From: a bacterium
GTDB taxonomy: Bacteria; Oederibacteriota; Muellerivitia; Muellerivitales; Muellerivitaceae
Direction: 5' to 3'
DNA length: 7,122 nucleotides
Assembly (NCBI GenBank): GCA_025980505.1
Contig: JAICXI010000091.1
Location: 1 to 7,122, forward strand
Made by a program: the position numbers and the translations under genes
In this document: in pieces, positions 5,805 to 7,122 of the stretch
How positions within the stretch are numbered: the first letter of the stretch is position 1
Layout: every line of letters begins with the position of its first letter
Notes under the pieces: generated by a model
Seen by the model: only the letters and a program-made list of their open reading frames with translations
What the model was told of the DNA's origin: nothing
The model's database searches: none

Positions 5805-6236
5805 TTACGGCCAGACCGCCAAGAGGGTCCCCATGGCCAGGAAGGAAACCAGGTAGTAACCGATATTGATGAAGAAAAGCTTCAGGGGTTTTTGATCCCA
5901 GAGGACGCTGTTCACCTGGGTGGTTACGATGAAGCCCAGCCAGGTCCAGAAACCCGCTTGAAGCCCGGCTGGCGCGCCCGAAATGTGGTAAAAGCTCGAT
6001 CCGGACATCACCGAGTGGGCCAGGCAATAAGCCGTGAGAAGGCAAGCCACGAAAAGAACCGCGTAAGAGACCTTGGCTTTTTCCATCCTCTTGGCCTTTT
6101 CCTTCTTGCCCAGCTTGTTGAAACCCATCAGCTTGCTCCAGGTTTTTCCGAAGAGAACCGAGTACCACAGCCCTCCGATCACGAAGTAGACCACGGCGGA
6201 AACTAAAACCGCCCAAACGTTGAGGTGAATGTCCAT
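5805..6236 (-). CDS. DUF1761-family small integral membrane protein
   Basis: This 143-residue protein has four predicted membrane segments, at about 6-29, 55-77, 89-113 and 118-142, and a basic loop rich in Lys/Arg at about 31-54. The layout and key spots match DUF1761: VIGGLWYSVLFGKTW in the first helix region, GFWTWLGFIVTTQ in the third, and INIGYYLV in the last. The function of this family is not known. I chose the ATG at 6236 over the upstream in-frame ATG at 6290, because the former is preceded by AGGGAGG at good spacing and opens directly with the family's N-terminus. The 18 extra residues (MTRFGRIGAAETL...) do not look like part of the family. It is downstream of the methyltransferase gene on the same strand with a 129-base gap, so co-transcription is possible but not shown. 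Confidence 0.85.
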   Translation of the reverse strand: MDIHLNVWAVLVSAVVYFVIGGLWYSVLFGKTWSKLMGFNKLGKKEKAKRMEKAKVSYAVLFVACLLTAYCLAHSVMSGSSFYHISGAPAGLQAGFWTWLGFIVTTQVNSVLWDQKPLKLFFINIGYYLVSFLAMGTLLAVWP

Positions 6237-6241
6237 CGATG

Positions 6242-6248
6242 CCTCCCT
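6242..6248 (-). promoter_or_regulatory. Ribosome binding site that sets the DUF1761 start
   Basis: On the minus strand AGGGAGG lies five bases upstream of the ATG at 6236. It decides the start in favour of that ATG; the longer frame from 6290 would place this sequence inside the coding region. Confidence 0.8.
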
Positions 6249-6345
6249 TGAAAGAGTTTCGGCTGCGCCTATTCTACCGAATCGGGTCAAAATCAGGTCT
6301 CTTTTGGAGGGTTGATTAACCAGGAGTTAACGAAAAGCCGGGAAA

Positions 6346-6362
6346 GGACGAGGGGCACGTCC
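6346..6362 (-). terminator. Possible weak terminator after the methyltransferase gene
   Basis: On the minus strand a 5-bp GGACG/CGTCC stem with a 7-base loop starts four bases after the methyltransferase stop codon. It is followed by only three T residues (6343-6345). The stem is short and the T-run poor, so termination here would be partial at best. Confidence 0.3.
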
Positions 6363-6365
6363 GAA

Positions 6366-6956
6366 TCACCGCCTGGACAGGGCCGAAAGCCAGGCCTTGA
6401 CCGGCTCGGGGCGCAGGTTGGTCAGGTATTCCGCATCCCGGATGGAATGGACCTGGAAGCCTTTTTCGAAAGTATCCCGGATTTCCGCCTGGGTGACGCG
6501 ACGGGGCCCCCAGCCGGGGGGTTCCTTTTCGCTGAAGCAAACCACATAAGCGAGGCCGCCGGGCCGGAGCACGTGCCGCAGGTTCTCGGCGTAGACGGGC
6601 CGCTCCTCGTCGCTGAAAACGTGGAACAGGGCGGAATCCAGTATCCGGTCGAAAACGCGGTTCAAGGAAACCAGTTGGAGGGCGTTGCCGACCCAGAAGT
6701 CGGCGTCCAGCTTGCGTTCCACGCGCTTGGCCCGGGCCCGCTCAACCGCAGTGGGCGAAAAATCAACGCCGCAGACCGAATAGCCGCGGGACGCCAGGAA
6801 CAAGGTGTTTTCACCCGTGCCGCAGCCTGCGTCCAGGATGTCACCCCGGAAGGCGCCTTCCTCCCAAAGCCGCTGGACGAAGGGTTGGGGACGGCCGATG
6901 TCCCAGGGTGTGGAGCCTTCCTGGTATCTGGAGTCGAAGCTGGGACGTTGTTCCAT
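6366..6956 (-). CDS. Class I SAM-dependent methyltransferase
   Basis: This 196-residue protein is a single Rossmann-type methyltransferase domain. The N-terminal STPWDIGRPQP (about 15-25) is typical of a subgroup of small-molecule methyltransferases annotated simply as class I or TPMT-like. Motif I, which binds S-adenosylmethionine, is LDAGCGTGEN (41-50). The acidic residue that holds the ribose is D65 in CGVDFSP. Motif II-like FDRILDSALFHVF (102-114) and LRPGG (130-134) follow, then a VCFSEKEPPGWGPRRV segment and C-terminal strands. The length is normal for the subgroup. The acceptor substrate cannot be read from sequence. The ATG at 6956 has only a poor Shine-Dalgarno-like sequence (CGGGG), but the family N-terminus supports it. 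It is flanked upstream by the inverted-repeat element at 6971-7049 and downstream by the DUF1761 gene on the same strand. Confidence 0.9.
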   Translation of the reverse strand: MEQRPSFDSRYQEGSTPWDIGRPQPFVQRLWEEGAFRGDILDAGCGTGENTLFLASRGYSVCGVDFSPTAVERARAKRVERKLDADFWVGNALQLVSLNRVFDRILDSALFHVFSDEERPVYAENLRHVLRPGGLAYVVCFSEKEPPGWGPRRVTQAEIRDTFEKGFQVHSIRDAEYLTNLRPEPVKAWLSALSRR

Positions 6957-6970
6957 GCGATTGCCCCGGA

Positions 6971-7049
6971 AAGTTAGGAGTGAGAAGTTAGAAGTTGGGA
7001 AAAGTCCTTGCCGCTGGAAGTGGGAAGGCTTTTAAAACTCCTCACTCCT
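6971..7049. repeat. Inverted-repeat (MITE/REP-like) intergenic element, AGGAGTGAG type
   Basis: AGGAGTGAGAAGTT at 6976-6989 and AACTCCTCACTCCT at 7036-7049 are complementary at 13 of 14 positions. The left arm continues with short direct repeats of GAAGTT (6985-6990 region and 6991-6996). Inside the arms AAGTC near 7002-7007 can pair with GGCTT near 7027-7031, so the whole unit could fold into one long hairpin. It fills the gap between the 3' end of one minus-strand gene and the start of the methyltransferase. The sequence type is unrelated to the element at 5736-5802. Confidence 0.6.
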
Positions 7050-7057
7050 CAGGACCT

Positions 7058-7122
7058 CTATTTAAGCGCCTTCATGGTGTCTTGGATCAGTGCGGCGGAC
7101 TTCTCAACCAGGGTCCTTTCCC
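7058..7122 (-). CDS. C-terminal end of an unidentified gene entering from the right edge
   Basis: On the minus strand a frame is open from the window edge to TAG (7058-7060) and encodes 20 complete residues ending EKSAALIQDTMKALK. The charged, helix-forming composition and the position immediately before an intergenic repeat suggest a true gene end. The fragment is too short to name. The open frame itself is short enough to occur by chance. Confidence 0.5.
   Translation of the reverse strand, partial: ERTLVEKSAALIQDTMKALK

Noticed and set aside
6237..6290. N-terminal extension of the DUF1761 protein to the ATG at 6290
   Set aside because: A strong AGGGAGG sits before the ATG at 6236, and the family N-terminus begins there. 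The 18 extra residues look non-homologous.
6271..6290. Possible minus-strand promoter for DUF1761 (TAGAAT -10-like at 6271-6276, TTGACC nearby)
   Set aside because: TTGACC is only eight bases from TAGAAT, so the two cannot form one promoter, and no good -35 box is found at the right spacing.
6312..6977. 221-codon plus-strand frame
   Set aside because: It is antisense to the methyltransferase, which has all expected motifs. No ribosome binding site or family signature is seen.

Overview
The window is about 7.1 kb of GC-rich bacterial DNA from an organism I cannot name. The left half is the 3' part of one very large gene for a secreted, repeat-built surface protein. It has long Thr/Pro/Ser-rich linkers, two NHL-type beta-propellers and a C-terminal FlgD-Ig/Por-tail-like domain. 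This protein style is common in uncultivated, environmentally sampled phyla (for example lineages around Elusimicrobiota, Goldbacteria, FCPU426 and Fibrobacterota). The taxonomic guess rests on style alone and is weak.

Layout. 3-4022 (+) is the surface protein, open at the left edge. 4073-4105 is a strong intrinsic terminator whose 3' arm also carries the ribosome binding site of the next gene. 4107-4736 (+) is a HAD-IB (phosphoserine-phosphatase-like) hydrolase with a TTG start. 4737-5032 is a 296-base intergenic region with a weaker terminator, a GC-rich palindrome and a good sigma-70-type promoter. 5033-5440 (+) is a PilZ-domain protein. 5498-5730 (+) is a frameshifted, truncated remnant of a family GH5 glycoside hydrolase. 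It ends beside a palindromic REP-like element (5736-5802).

The remaining genes run on the minus strand: a DUF1761-type small membrane protein (5805-6236), a class I SAM-dependent methyltransferase (6366-6956), a second, unrelated inverted-repeat element (6971-7049), and the last 20 codons of another gene that enters from the right edge (7058-7122).

The genes do not form an obvious single pathway. A giant secreted protein and a PilZ (cyclic-di-GMP receptor) protein fit a surface or biofilm lifestyle, but nothing here links them directly. I see no rRNA, tRNA, CRISPR array, transposase or integrase. The most notable items are the Cys-bracketed bead-on-a-string architecture of the large protein, the terminator that overlaps a ribosome binding site, the GH5 remnant, and the two intergenic palindromic elements.
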